From Photobacterium gaetbulicola Gung47 (GTDB lineage Bacteria; Pseudomonadota; Gammaproteobacteria; Enterobacterales; Vibrionaceae), in the NCBI GenBank assembly GCA_000940995.1, contig CP005974.1, positions 2,356,001-2,420,000 on the forward strand: a DNA stretch of 64,000 bases, in the 5' to 3' direction. The notes below the pieces were generated by a model. That model was not told the DNA's origin. It worked only from the letters and a program-made list of their open reading frames with translations, and did not search any database. The position numbers were made by a program, and so were the translations under genes. Below, in pieces: positions 37,372 to 45,839 of this stretch. Every line of letters begins with the position of its first letter. The stretch's first letter is position 1.

Positions 37372-37857
37372 TTTGAGTTACCTGAAATTCTAAGACAGGC
37401 ATACCCTATATGAAATTAATTGTGAGAAAAATAAAGGCAAAATAACGCCACCATTACAAAAGGTTAATATTGAAATAAAGATTTTCAATGGCATACAAAA
37501 TGAAATCAGGTGATTTTTTAAGAATATAGAAAATAGAAACCAGCCCCAGATAAACGACTGATAAAGCTTATATTTAATATTTGGTTATGATTTCACACAC
37601 TTCCAAAAACTCGGTTAAACCGCAGTGTTATGTCGACCATACCTACATAGTGCAATCTAACTTTCCATTCTTGGTAAGTAAATCAAACACGAATAACCGC
37701 AAATTTGTCTAAATATTAATCAATAATATTTATCATGAAAAATCAAATTTAAAGATAAATTGATAGTAAATTGACAATACCCTGAAATTTTATCGCCAAT
37801 TTACTGCTTAAATATATACAGCAACAGAATAATCAAAAGCAGAAAATTGAGGCTAAC
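37372..37857. other. AT-rich intergenic region
   Basis: No gene seen on either strand. It must hold divergent promoters for the MFS gene and for the small protein at 37858. No clear terminator or operator was recognised. Confidence 0.4.
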
Positions 37858-38055
37858 ATGGATCAGGCAGAAGGTTTACGTAGCATATTTAAGCGCCAAC
37901 AATGTATTCAAAAAGTTCGCGACTATCACCAGCAAATCAGGGAAGCGGTGGCCCACGGAAAAATCCAGAAAGTGAATCAATTGCTCAGCCTATTAGAAGC
38001 GGCTCAGCTTCAACTGGAAGCCACCTATGATCAATCATCAAAATGGGTACACTAA
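37858..38055 (+). CDS. Small helical hypothetical protein
   Basis: A 65-residue Gln-rich protein that looks almost wholly helical (KRQQCIQKVRDYHQQIREAV, then KVNQLLSLLEAAQLQLEATY). GAGG six bases before the ATG supports translation. No signal peptide or metal motif; one Cys. Not recognised. It lies upstream of pepE on the same strand with a gap of 107 bases, so cotranscription is possible. Confidence 0.6.
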   Translation: MDQAEGLRSIFKRQQCIQKVRDYHQQIREAVAHGKIQKVNQLLSLLEAAQLQLEATYDQSSKWVH

Positions 38056-38162
38056 CAAGTAAATAAATAGCCTGATGAGCAGAGACAAAATTGTGCTCTT
38101 GTTCACCTTAGCGGCTAACAGATTCATATATGATAGCTCTCTTTACCCAAACAAGAGAATAT

Positions 38163-38897
38163 ATGATGGATCTCTTACTATTAAGTAACGGCAAAATTGC
38201 CGGCAACACCAAGGTGATGGAATTCGCCCTTCCAGCTATCACAGAGTTATTGGCCCGAAAGCAAGTCAAAAATGTGCTAGTTATACCATACGCGGTAATT
38301 CGCAGCAGCCACGACGAGCGAACCGCAATGATTGCCGAGTCTCTAAGCCACCTTGATGTGAAAGTAAGCGGTCTTCACCGTGCAGAAGATCCCGTAGAAG
38401 CCGTACGCCAAGCAGACGCGATTATCTGCAGTGGCGGCAATACTTGGGTATTGAACAAAACCTTGCACGACCTTGGCTTAATCGGCCCTATCCAGCAGGC
38501 TGTCACCCAACGCGGTGTGCCGTATATTGGCTGGAGTGCCGGTGCCGTTATCAGCGCGCCGACTATCCGCACCACCAATGACATGTGTATTGTCTCGGCG
38601 GCTATCACCCCTTCACTTGGCTTTGTGCCTTTCCAGATCAACGCGCACTACATTGACGCCACTATTGAAGGCCATATGGGCGAAACTCGCGACGAGCGTA
38701 TCGAAGAGTTCCTCGTGGTCAACCCGCATCAATCTGTAATCGGCATTCCTGAAGGCTCTTGGTTGGCAATATCCGGTGCTACCATGACCTACCAAGCCGC
38801 GAACGGCAAACCTCTCCACTGGTTCAAGCTCAACCAGGAGCGCAAATTGGTTGAAGCCGGCTCTGACGTCACAGATCTAATGGGCCTGGACGGTTAA
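38163..38897 (+). CDS. pepE: Peptidase E (alpha-aspartyl dipeptidase)
   Basis: A cytoplasmic serine dipeptidase (family S51) acting on Asp-Xaa dipeptides. Start is the ATG pair at 38163/38166; the frame further upstream to 38130 has no site. Visible elements are CSGGNTWVLN, the nucleophile serine in GWSAGAVISAPTI, and the histidine in INAHYIDA. The 244 residues are slightly above the 229 of Salmonella PepE. It converges with the retropepsin-like gene and the two share a terminator hairpin. Confidence 0.93.
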   Translation: MMDLLLLSNGKIAGNTKVMEFALPAITELLARKQVKNVLVIPYAVIRSSHDERTAMIAESLSHLDVKVSGLHRAEDPVEAVRQADAIICSGGNTWVLNKTLHDLGLIGPIQQAVTQRGVPYIGWSAGAVISAPTIRTTNDMCIVSAAITPSLGFVPFQINAHYIDATIEGHMGETRDERIEEFLVVNPHQSVIGIPEGSWLAISGATMTYQAANGKPLHWFKLNQERKLVEAGSDVTDLMGLDG

Positions 38898-38950
38898 TAC
38901 CTCTCTTGAGATAAAACACCGCTTCGCCACAGCAGCACCGAGAACACTAA

Positions 38951-38976
38951 CAGGTAAACCCTAGCGAGTTTACCTG
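38951..38976. terminator. Terminator hairpin between convergent genes
   Basis: Stem CAGGTAAAC / GTTTACCTG with an 8-base loop between pepE and the retropepsin-like gene. Confidence 0.65.
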
Positions 38977-38987
38977 TTTGGTTAAGC

Positions 38988-39527
38988 TCATACCCCATAG
39001 GTGCTGTGTATAGACACATCTACCACATAATTGCAGGCCAGTAGGTTGCGCCCGATAAGCAGTTTGTCGGACATCAGGCTCCTGTCTTTGAGGTTAACCT
39101 CGACACGATAATCACGCTCGGCCAAGGTTAAATCCAGCTCGATACTGTATCGCATCTCGGATCCAAGCGAATTCTGTATCTGGCGCACATGAGTGATTTT
39201 CTCGCGCATGTGAACGGTCTCGCCATGTTCATTGGCCGTTATGAAATTGACCATTTTACCAATATTGTCACCCGCTTCGGGCGAGAAGTTTTCTATCTCT
39301 ATATTGGTGGCATGCATGGATGTCCGGGTTGCACCCGTGTCAATTCGAAAGCGGAAAATGAGGTTTGCCGCCGGTGCATAAAAGCTTTCCTTCTGCCCGA
39401 TGACGACTTTGTCCGCAGCTTCTACCCCGCATTCTTGGGCATAATCGCTTGCCGCGATAGTTGGCGAAGCAGCAAACAATAAAGCAAAAACCAATACGCC
39501 AACGCCGGATCTTTCATTTATCAACAT
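38988..39527 (-). CDS. Retropepsin-like putative zinc-dependent protease domain protein
   Basis: A 179-residue exported protein; the ATG at 39527 follows GGGAG, and a signal peptide ends near TIAAS. The domain is the one once named ATP-dependent zinc protease (DUF785, RimB-like), with the aspartate motif RIDTGATRTSMHA, the aspartic-protease-like DTG-A, and the closing LLIGRNLL. The family often sits with RimK-type ligases; none is here. Cysteines 33 and 168 could form a disulfide. Its peptidase activity is unproven. Confidence 0.82.
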   Translation of the reverse strand: MLINERSGVGVLVFALLFAASPTIAASDYAQECGVEAADKVVIGQKESFYAPAANLIFRFRIDTGATRTSMHATNIEIENFSPEAGDNIGKMVNFITANEHGETVHMREKITHVRQIQNSLGSEMRYSIELDLTLAERDYRVEVNLKDRSLMSDKLLIGRNLLACNYVVDVSIHSTYGV

Positions 39528-39631
39528 AACGACTCCCTTCCGCGGTCTTTTATCATCCTCCATCCATCATTGCAAAGCCGTTTGCCAGCAACAAGTAGGA
39601 GAAAAGACCATTTACAATTTTTCCAACGCAA

Positions 39632-39661
39632 AAAGCCGCGGCTATTGCTAACCGCGGCTTT
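39632..39661 (-). terminator. Rho-independent terminator after the PTS gene
   Basis: Stem AAAGCCGCGG / CCGCGGCTTT with a T run on the minus strand. Confidence 0.8.
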
Positions 39662-39690
39662 GAAGAAGAAGGCTGACTACTTGTTATGTA

Positions 39691-41139
39691 TTACTCGTCA
39701 TCCAGCTTTACGAACAGAGTCGTTAGGACAAATGACAATACAAACACACCACACACACCCATTACTGCCTGAATGAAGTTCTGTGTACCGGCTGACAGGT
39801 AAGCAGGCAAGCTGAACACCGATGACAGGATGTAGCTGGTCAGATGGGTATCCAGTGTGACAGAGATTGCACCGAACACGCCGGCTGCTAGGCTCGCGGT
39901 AAACATCGCTTTGGTGTACTTGGTCAGGACACCGAACAGGGCTGGCTCAGTAATGCCTAGGATTGCCGTTACACCAGAGCCGGCAGTGATTGAAGATTGC
40001 TCTTTCGATACACTCTTGCGCTGCTTGTACCAAATTGCCATTGTCGCACCCGCGATAGCCAGGTTACCCAGGCACATGATAGGCATCAGCAGGTCCTTGC
40101 CGTACAGCGCGAAGTTGTTCAAGCTGATTGGCGTCATGCTGTGGTGGATACCAAATACGATAGTGATTGGACGCGTCAGGCCGAACACAAAGCCTGTCAG
40201 CGTAGGGGAAATCTCAAGTAGCGAGCTCACCACCCAGCCAGCACCATTACTCAGCCACATGCCAAGCGGGCCTACCGCCGACAGGGTCGCCGTGGCAGTG
40301 ACGGTAAAAGCAAGCAGCGGGGTAAATACCGGCTTGGCCACCGTAGGTACCATACTGTCAACCAGAGGGGTGACTTTGGAAAGCAACCACACAGCCAGGA
40401 TAGCCGGAACGATAGCCCCGCCGTAGTTCATCAATTCAATGGGCACGACTCCCAGCACCGTCAGCTCTGCAGCATCACTGGCCGCCTTGAGCGCGGCGGC
40501 TTTATCCGCCAGCTGAGGCGACAGCATGGCCGCGGCAACAGCCAGCGCGATGTACTCATTGACGCGGAACATCTTGGCGGCCGAGAATGAAACCAGCATA
40601 GGGAGGAAGAAGAAAACAGCGACAGAAATTGAGCGGAAGAAGTATACCGTGTCGGAGGTTTCAGAAATCACATTGGTTGCAATAAGCCCTGATAGCAGGC
40701 CCATCAGCATACCGGCCCCGGCGATAGCAGGAACAACGGGGCCGAAGATACCGGCAACAACTCGCATGACGTTCTGGAACAACTTACCGTCATCTTTGTC
40801 TTTTGGCTTGTCTTCATCGCCCACCGCAGCGCCGCTACCCGCCATGATAGCTTGCAAGGCTTTGTGCCACTTCTCGACTTCAACACCAATAATGATTTGG
40901 ATTTGCCCTTCTGCAAAGACAACGCCCTGAACCCCTTTGATAGATTTCAAGGTCTCTTCCGATGCCTTTGACTGATCGGCAATCTTCAGCCTCAGTCTGG
41001 TCATACAGTGTGTTGCATCACTAATATTGCCAATGCCACCCAACGCATCAATCATTAGCGAAAGCTTTTCTGTCATCGCATTTTGCTTAGATGCGGATGC
41101 CTTTTTTCCAAAACCACCCATCGACTCACTAATTTGCAT
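39691..41139 (-). CDS. PTS enzyme IIBC component, glucose superfamily
   Basis: A sugar-specific phosphotransferase transporter of 482 residues. An N-terminal EIIB domain (about 20-95) carries the phosphorylated Cys 45 in DATHCMTRLR. The EIIC domain follows, with FGPVVPAIAGAGM, the PIELMNYGGAIVPAI part, FGLTRPITIVFGIHH and the GITEPALFG substrate motif. There is no EIIA domain, so EIIA(Glc) must serve. It is closest in layout to the beta-glucoside/sucrose/trehalose group. A hydrophilic start before MTEKL leaves the start open between 41139 and 41076. Divergent from the RspA-like gene, suggesting a shared catabolic unit. Confidence 0.92.
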   Translation of the reverse strand: MQISESMGGFGKKASASKQNAMTEKLSLMIDALGGIGNISDATHCMTRLRLKIADQSKASEETLKSIKGVQGVVFAEGQIQIIIGVEVEKWHKALQAIMAGSGAAVGDEDKPKDKDDGKLFQNVMRVVAGIFGPVVPAIAGAGMLMGLLSGLIATNVISETSDTVYFFRSISVAVFFFLPMLVSFSAAKMFRVNEYIALAVAAAMLSPQLADKAAALKAASDAAELTVLGVVPIELMNYGGAIVPAILAVWLLSKVTPLVDSMVPTVAKPVFTPLLAFTVTATATLSAVGPLGMWLSNGAGWVVSSLLEISPTLTGFVFGLTRPITIVFGIHHSMTPISLNNFALYGKDLLMPIMCLGNLAIAGATMAIWYKQRKSVSKEQSSITAGSGVTAILGITEPALFGVLTKYTKAMFTASLAAGVFGAISVTLDTHLTSYILSSVFSLPAYLSAGTQNFIQAVMGVCGVFVLSFVLTTLFVKLDDE

Positions 41140-41622
41140 ATTTAAATAACTCTCTTTAAGAAAAGAAATCTAGTGGAATAGCGACCTTTTGTAAAAAGGT
41201 ATTTTCCCAATCGGCTTGGTATATTCACACTTAAGATATGTCTTATTCATGATTTCATTTAATTTGAGTAAAAAACTCAGTTAAAACATTCACGCCGTTC
41301 TCATTTATTTTCTTTTCCTTCTGGCCCTGAGACAGTGCATCGACTTGCACAATTGAAGCGCTGTTCAACACCTGAAGTTCCATTTGATGAAACAAATGAT
41401 ATCGAACCAATCTAAAAAACCAACGGACGAAATTGAGAGTTAAATCACGAAAATCAGGCCATTTAATACCAAAACAATGAATTTTCTATGATTGGTCTGT
41501 TTTTTTGCCTCCTTTTACTCTGTTACCGTACCAATTAAATTTAATGAAAAAATAGGCTTGAAATAACACTTTTCCAATTGGTATATATAAAAAAAGATTC
41601 CGGCTCAGATGAGAAATTCATT
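41140..41622. promoter_or_regulatory. Divergent promoter region of the PTS and RspA-like genes
   Basis: No gene seen. Three copies of the half-site TTGGTA occur: TTGGTATATTC at 41216-41226, TACCAATTA (reverse) starting at 41529, and AATTGGTATATAT at 41576-41588. HutC-type GntR regulators are known to use TTGGTATA-like half-sites, and one is encoded at 42930-43640. Regulation by it is inference. Confidence 0.4.
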
Positions 41623-42822
41623 GTGAAAAAAACTTTAATCACAGATGTTGAATGCATTATTACTAAACCAGATCGTCACAATTTAATTACTGTTATCGTC
41701 CATACCAACCAAGACGTTACAGGCTATGGCTGCGCCACTTTCCAGCAGCGTCCACTCGCCGTTAAAACCATGGTGGATGAATACCTTAAACCACTGCTTG
41801 TTGGCAAAGATGCAAATAACATTGAAGATTTATGGCAGATGATGATGGTCAATGCGTACTGGCGCAATGGGCCGGTGATCAACAATGCGGTGTCGGGTGT
41901 TGATATGGCGTTGTGGGACATCAAGGCAAAACTGGCCAAAATGCCTTTGCACCAGCTGTTTGGCGGTAAATCGCGAGATGCAATTCCGGTTTATACCCAC
42001 GCAACAAGCGACACGATGGAAGGGATCTATGAGCTTGTTGATGGCTTCCTGGCGCAAGGATACAAACATATCCGTTGCCAGCTAGGCTTCTACGGTGGTG
42101 TGCCAGAAAACATCCACACCACCGAAAGCCCGACCGAAGGCTCCTACTTCGACCAGGACCAGTACACCGAGAACACCCTGACCATGTTCAAGTTGCTTCG
42201 TGAAAAATATGGCAACCAATTCCATATTCTTCATGATGTTCACGAACGTTTGTTCCCGAATCAGGCGGTTCAGTTCGCCAAAGAAGTCGAGCAATACAAG
42301 CCGTACTTTATTGAAGACATTCTGCCACCCAGCCAGACAGAATGGCTCGATAATATCCGTAGCCAAACCTCTGTATCACTGGGCCTGGGTGAGCTATTCA
42401 ACAACCCGGAAGAGTGGAAGCAGCTTATCATCAACCGTCGGATTGATTTCATCCGTTGCCATGTCTCGCAAATCGGCGGGATCACCCCTGCCCTTAAGCT
42501 GGGCCACCTATGCCAGACATTCGGCGTCCGTCTTGCCTGGCACTGCCCGCCGGACATGACCCCGATTGGCGCCGCAGTGAACACCCATATGAACGTTCAC
42601 CTGCATAACGCTGCGATTCAGGAGCACGTGGAGTACAAAGAGAACACCCAACGTGTTTTCCCTAATGCCCAGGAGCCACGCAATGGTTACCTGTACGCAT
42701 CAGAGGAAATCGGCATCGGCGTCGAGATGGATGTGCAAGCAGCGAGAGACTTCCCGGTGACCTACCGCCCCCACGAGTGGACGCAGAGCCGCCTGCCCGA
42801 TGGCACTATTCATACGCCGTAA
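41623..42822 (+). CDS. RspA-type enolase-superfamily dehydratase (mannonate dehydratase-like)
   Basis: An enolase-superfamily sugar-acid dehydratase of 399 residues, of the starvation-sensing RspA/ManD group. The start is the GTG at 41623 (VKKTLITDVECI), which matches the family N-terminus and has GAGAAA upstream; an open frame extends to 41578 without support. Metal and catalytic regions are LHDVHERL, FIEDILPP and GLGELFNN, with HVSQIGGI and AWHCPPDMTPIG in the barrel C-terminal half. The ending PHEWTQSRLPDG is diagnostic. Substrate could be D-mannonate or D-gluconate; it may feed on sugar acids made from the PTS substrate. A GntR gene follows on the other strand. Confidence 0.92.
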   Translation: MKKTLITDVECIITKPDRHNLITVIVHTNQDVTGYGCATFQQRPLAVKTMVDEYLKPLLVGKDANNIEDLWQMMMVNAYWRNGPVINNAVSGVDMALWDIKAKLAKMPLHQLFGGKSRDAIPVYTHATSDTMEGIYELVDGFLAQGYKHIRCQLGFYGGVPENIHTTESPTEGSYFDQDQYTENTLTMFKLLREKYGNQFHILHDVHERLFPNQAVQFAKEVEQYKPYFIEDILPPSQTEWLDNIRSQTSVSLGLGELFNNPEEWKQLIINRRIDFIRCHVSQIGGITPALKLGHLCQTFGVRLAWHCPPDMTPIGAAVNTHMNVHLHNAAIQEHVEYKENTQRVFPNAQEPRNGYLYASEEIGIGVEMDVQAARDFPVTYRPHEWTQSRLPDGTIHTP

Positions 42823-42823
42823 T

Positions 42824-42850
42824 CGGGCTCGGGGCTCGGGGCTCGGGGCT
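42824..42850 (+). repeat. Heptanucleotide tandem repeat, about 3.9 copies
   Basis: Four near-perfect GGGGCTC units (the first begins CGGGCTC, the last is cut to six bases) directly after the RspA-like stop codon. It is strikingly G-rich for its surroundings. Confidence 0.85.
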
Positions 42851-42929
42851 AAAAGTGTAAAATCCTAGGACCCAGAATTCAGAATCTATCCGTAAAAATA
42901 GCTGCGTTATTTCTTCCTGAAATAACCAG

Positions 42930-43640
42930 CTATTCTTTTTTACCCCTAAACTTAATATTTTCACTATTAAACGGGATCACATAGGTACACTGATAATCGA
43001 TATCAATCACCTCACTGACAATAAACACCTCACCGGTAGACAAAAAGCCCCGATTAGTGATCTTCATTGCCGCAATACCTTTTTTACACCCCAATAGCTC
43101 TGCTTCTTCCTTCGATATATTGATCGCCTTATAGCTAGTTAAATACCTGTCGATTTGCAGGCCAAGATCCAATGTATGATTTTGCAAAGAGCTTTCGATA
43201 ATTTCATCATTCATTTTCGGGAATAACTTCACCGGCAGCTTGGTACTTTCCAACTGCACAACTTTCCCATTAACCAAACGCAATCGCTTGATACACCAGA
43301 TATAATCATTTTCATCAATCAAGAATGAATTTTTATCGTGAGAGTCTGTGATCTTCTTATGCAAGCTGACTTTTTTATACGATATCTCCTCGAAGCTATT
43401 TTCTGTAATCGAGTTATAAACCAAAGGGTTGTTACGATTAGAGTCTTTGACAAAATGCCCGGCCCCTTGCCTGACAAATACAGCGCCAATGGCTTCAAGC
43501 TTGTTAAGTGCTTTACGAACGGTAAAACGTGACACCGAATAGTTTTCTGCCAACTCCCGCTCGGCGGGCAGTTTATCGGTGATCACACCTTGGTAAATTT
43601 TACTTAAGAGATCTTGAACAACAAATTCAAACTTCTTCAT
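42930..43640 (-). CDS. GntR-family regulator with UTRA domain
   Basis: A HutC-type GntR regulator of 236 residues. The winged helix is at about residues 3-66 (LPAERELAENYSVSRFTVRKAL, then VRQGAGHFV). The UTRA ligand domain spans about 80-230 (KRLRLVNGKVVQLESTKLPV, SEVIDIDYQCTYVI). It converges with the RspA-like gene and probably controls that gene, the PTS gene, or both; the BCCT gene just downstream on the same strand is another possible target. The ligand is unknown but sugar phosphates are usual for the class. Confidence 0.92.
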   Translation of the reverse strand: MKKFEFVVQDLLSKIYQGVITDKLPAERELAENYSVSRFTVRKALNKLEAIGAVFVRQGAGHFVKDSNRNNPLVYNSITENSFEEISYKKVSLHKKITDSHDKNSFLIDENDYIWCIKRLRLVNGKVVQLESTKLPVKLFPKMNDEIIESSLQNHTLDLGLQIDRYLTSYKAINISKEEAELLGCKKGIAAMKITNRGFLSTGEVFIVSEVIDIDYQCTYVIPFNSENIKFRGKKE

Positions 43641-43709
43641 AGGGGGAAATAAATAACAGGAGCTATGTGACTATTTTATTAAAAGCCCGGGGAGTATTCA
43701 AACAAACAA

Positions 43710-43738
43710 AACGGCCCCAAACACAGTTTGGAGCCGTT
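43710..43738 (-). terminator. Rho-independent terminator after the BCCT gene
   Basis: Stem ACGGC-CCCAAAC / GTTTGG-GCCGT, with TTTTG tail on the minus strand. Confidence 0.75.
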
Positions 43739-43758
43739 GTCGTCATAGCCGAGTGAAC

Positions 43759-45360
43759 CTAGTAAATGCTTCGTTCGGTCCTCAGCCCTTTCACCAAACT
43801 CACGCACATGAGCAACAGCACAAAGCTAAACGGCAAAGCAGTCGCCACCACGCCGGACTGGAAAGCTTGCAGCGCTTCCTGACCACCAATCCACAGCATC
43901 ACTGCCGCAATCGCCCCTTCCACCGTCGCCCAGAAAATACGTTGGGGAACCGGCGCATCCACTTTACCGCCGGCAGTAATACTGTCGATCACCAGCGAGC
44001 CCGAGTCAGACGAGGTAATGAAGAAGATCAGCACCAAGCCGATAGACAATACTGAAATCACCGAGCTAAATGGCAGTGCATCGTAGACATGGAACAAGGT
44101 CAGCGAGATATCATTCAGGCCATTGGCACCTAGTTCACCAACTTTGTTCACCACCTGATCAATCGCAATCCCGCCGAAAATCGACATCCAGATAATCGTC
44201 ATCAGCGTTGGTACGAAGATCACCGCGAACAAGAACTCGCGCACCGTTCGGCCATTAGAAACACGGGCAATAAACATACCGACAAATGGCGACCATGAAA
44301 TCCACCACGCCCAGTAGAATACCGTCCAGCCTTGCATCCAGGTGGTATCATCGCGACCATGCGGGTTACTCAGCTCAACAATGTTACCAAAGTAAGCCAT
44401 GATGGTTTCAGGCAGTGCAACCGTCACCACATCGAAACCGACGAAAGCAACAAACACCAACAGCGCAAAGGCGAACGCCATATTGATGTTACTGAGCAGT
44501 TTCACCCCGCCATCAATACCGCGAATAACCGAGAAAATCGCAATGGCTGTGACAAAGGCGATAACCCCCATCTGCATGCCGATCCCGCCCTCGGTGCCGA
44601 ACACATAGTTGATACCGCTGGTTGCCTGCTGCGCCCCCAAGCCTAGTGATGTTGCCAAGCCAAACAGTGTCGCCAACACCGCCAAGATATCGATAACATG
44701 CCCCAACCAGCCCCAGGCCCTATCGCCAAATACCGGATAGAACACCGAGCGAATGGAAAGCGGCAGCCCCTTGTTGAACGCAAAGAATGCCAGCGACAAG
44801 CCTACAATGGCGTAAATCGCCCAGCCATGGATACCCCAGTGGAAAATGGTCGCGCCCATTGCCAGCGCTTTGGCCTCCTCGGTATACGGCTCGACATTGA
44901 ACGGCGTGCCCCACCAGTTGGTAAAGTACGCCGTCGGCTCGGCCACTCCCCAAAACAACAGGCCGATTCCCATCCCTGCCGCAAACAGCATGGCCAACCA
45001 AGACACTCTAGAGTGCTCCGGCTTAGCATTCTTGCCTCCGATACGGATTTTACCCAACGGTGAAAACATCAGCACCAATGAGAAAAACAGGAAGAAGTTG
45101 GTGATCCACATGAAGAACACATCAAAGTCATTGAGGATGCCGTTCTTCAGGCTGTTCAAGCCTTGCTTGGCGGTTTCCGGATCAATAAAAAGAAGGGCGG
45201 CGAGAAACAGAATAATCAGTCCTGCACTGGTGCCGAATACAGGGTTATGTATATCAAAACCCCATTTTTGAATGTTGTCCTGACCCACCTGATAGTCGGT
45301 CGTCTCGATACTATATTTCTTTAGTACACTATCCATAATACTCTTTAAACGCTTTGTCAT
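43759..45360 (-). CDS. BCCT-family transporter (betaine/choline/carnitine type)
   Basis: A Na+- or H+-coupled carrier for quaternary amines, 533 residues from the ATG at 45360 (GGGAAAGC upstream). The cytoplasmic N-terminus is about 50 residues, followed by twelve helices. Signatures are MGIGLLFWGVAEP, the HWGIHGWAIYAIVG helix, SLGLGAQQATSG and the WTVFYWAWWISWSPFVG aromatic box. It keeps TSSDSGSLVID near the end. It lacks the long C-terminal osmosensory tail of BetP, so it may serve nutrient uptake more than osmoregulation. Its upstream region contains unusual repeated elements. Confidence 0.94.
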   Translation of the reverse strand: MTKRLKSIMDSVLKKYSIETTDYQVGQDNIQKWGFDIHNPVFGTSAGLIILFLAALLFIDPETAKQGLNSLKNGILNDFDVFFMWITNFFLFFSLVLMFSPLGKIRIGGKNAKPEHSRVSWLAMLFAAGMGIGLLFWGVAEPTAYFTNWWGTPFNVEPYTEEAKALAMGATIFHWGIHGWAIYAIVGLSLAFFAFNKGLPLSIRSVFYPVFGDRAWGWLGHVIDILAVLATLFGLATSLGLGAQQATSGINYVFGTEGGIGMQMGVIAFVTAIAIFSVIRGIDGGVKLLSNINMAFAFALLVFVAFVGFDVVTVALPETIMAYFGNIVELSNPHGRDDTTWMQGWTVFYWAWWISWSPFVGMFIARVSNGRTVREFLFAVIFVPTLMTIIWMSIFGGIAIDQVVNKVGELGANGLNDISLTLFHVYDALPFSSVISVLSIGLVLIFFITSSDSGSLVIDSITAGGKVDAPVPQRIFWATVEGAIAAVMLWIGGQEALQAFQSGVVATALPFSFVLLLMCVSLVKGLRTERSIY

Positions 45361-45839
45361 TGATGCTTTCCCATCCAAGAAAAGCACCTTTCAATTGCTG
45401 GTGATGAAAATTTAATTTAGACCACTAAACAATTTAAAATGTCGACACAGGGTAACAGCTCCTAAAAGATAATTCAAACACAGCAATATGTTGGTTTTTT
45501 GTGCTAAGACTTGCAAAACAGGTGGGATTTATTGGTGCGGGCACTAAACAACACCCCACAAAGCATCGCACCAACCAATTGTTTAGCGGTCGAAAGGTTT
45601 TATGATTTGAGATATTTTTACGCGGAAAGATTCCTCTTTGCCCATATCGCAAAGCGGCAAAACTCAATGGACTGCATTGAATAGAATTTAGCTTTTTTGC
45701 CTAACGATTTTGTTGAAAAAAACATATCGCTAAGTTTTGAAAAGGTACAACACTGCTGCCCCCGATAATCATTTAGTCATTAGGGGCTACAAGTTGATTT
45801 AGAGGGTGTTTTAAAGTCTGAAGTGAAACAGGAGAGCTC
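45361..45839. other. Intergenic region with interleaved inverted repeats
   Basis: The leader of the BCCT gene on the minus strand; no gene seen. Repeats: TTGGTGCG (45532-45539) pairs with CGCACCAA (45567-45574), and CTAAACAA (45544-45551) pairs with TTGTTTAG (45579-45586), in the interleaved order that an H-type pseudoknot has. CACTAAACAA recurs at 45423-45432. The pairing is seen in the sequence; any structure or function is inference. Confidence 0.45.

Noticed and set aside
41578..41622. Upstream extension of the RspA-like gene
   Set aside because: The open frame begins 45 bases earlier but lacks a ribosome site, and the family starts at the GTG at 41623.
45423..45586. Integron attC site near the methyltransferase-HNH gene
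   Set aside because: The interleaved repeats do not carry the RYYYAAC/GTTRRRY ends needed for attC, and no integrase gene or cassette array is present.
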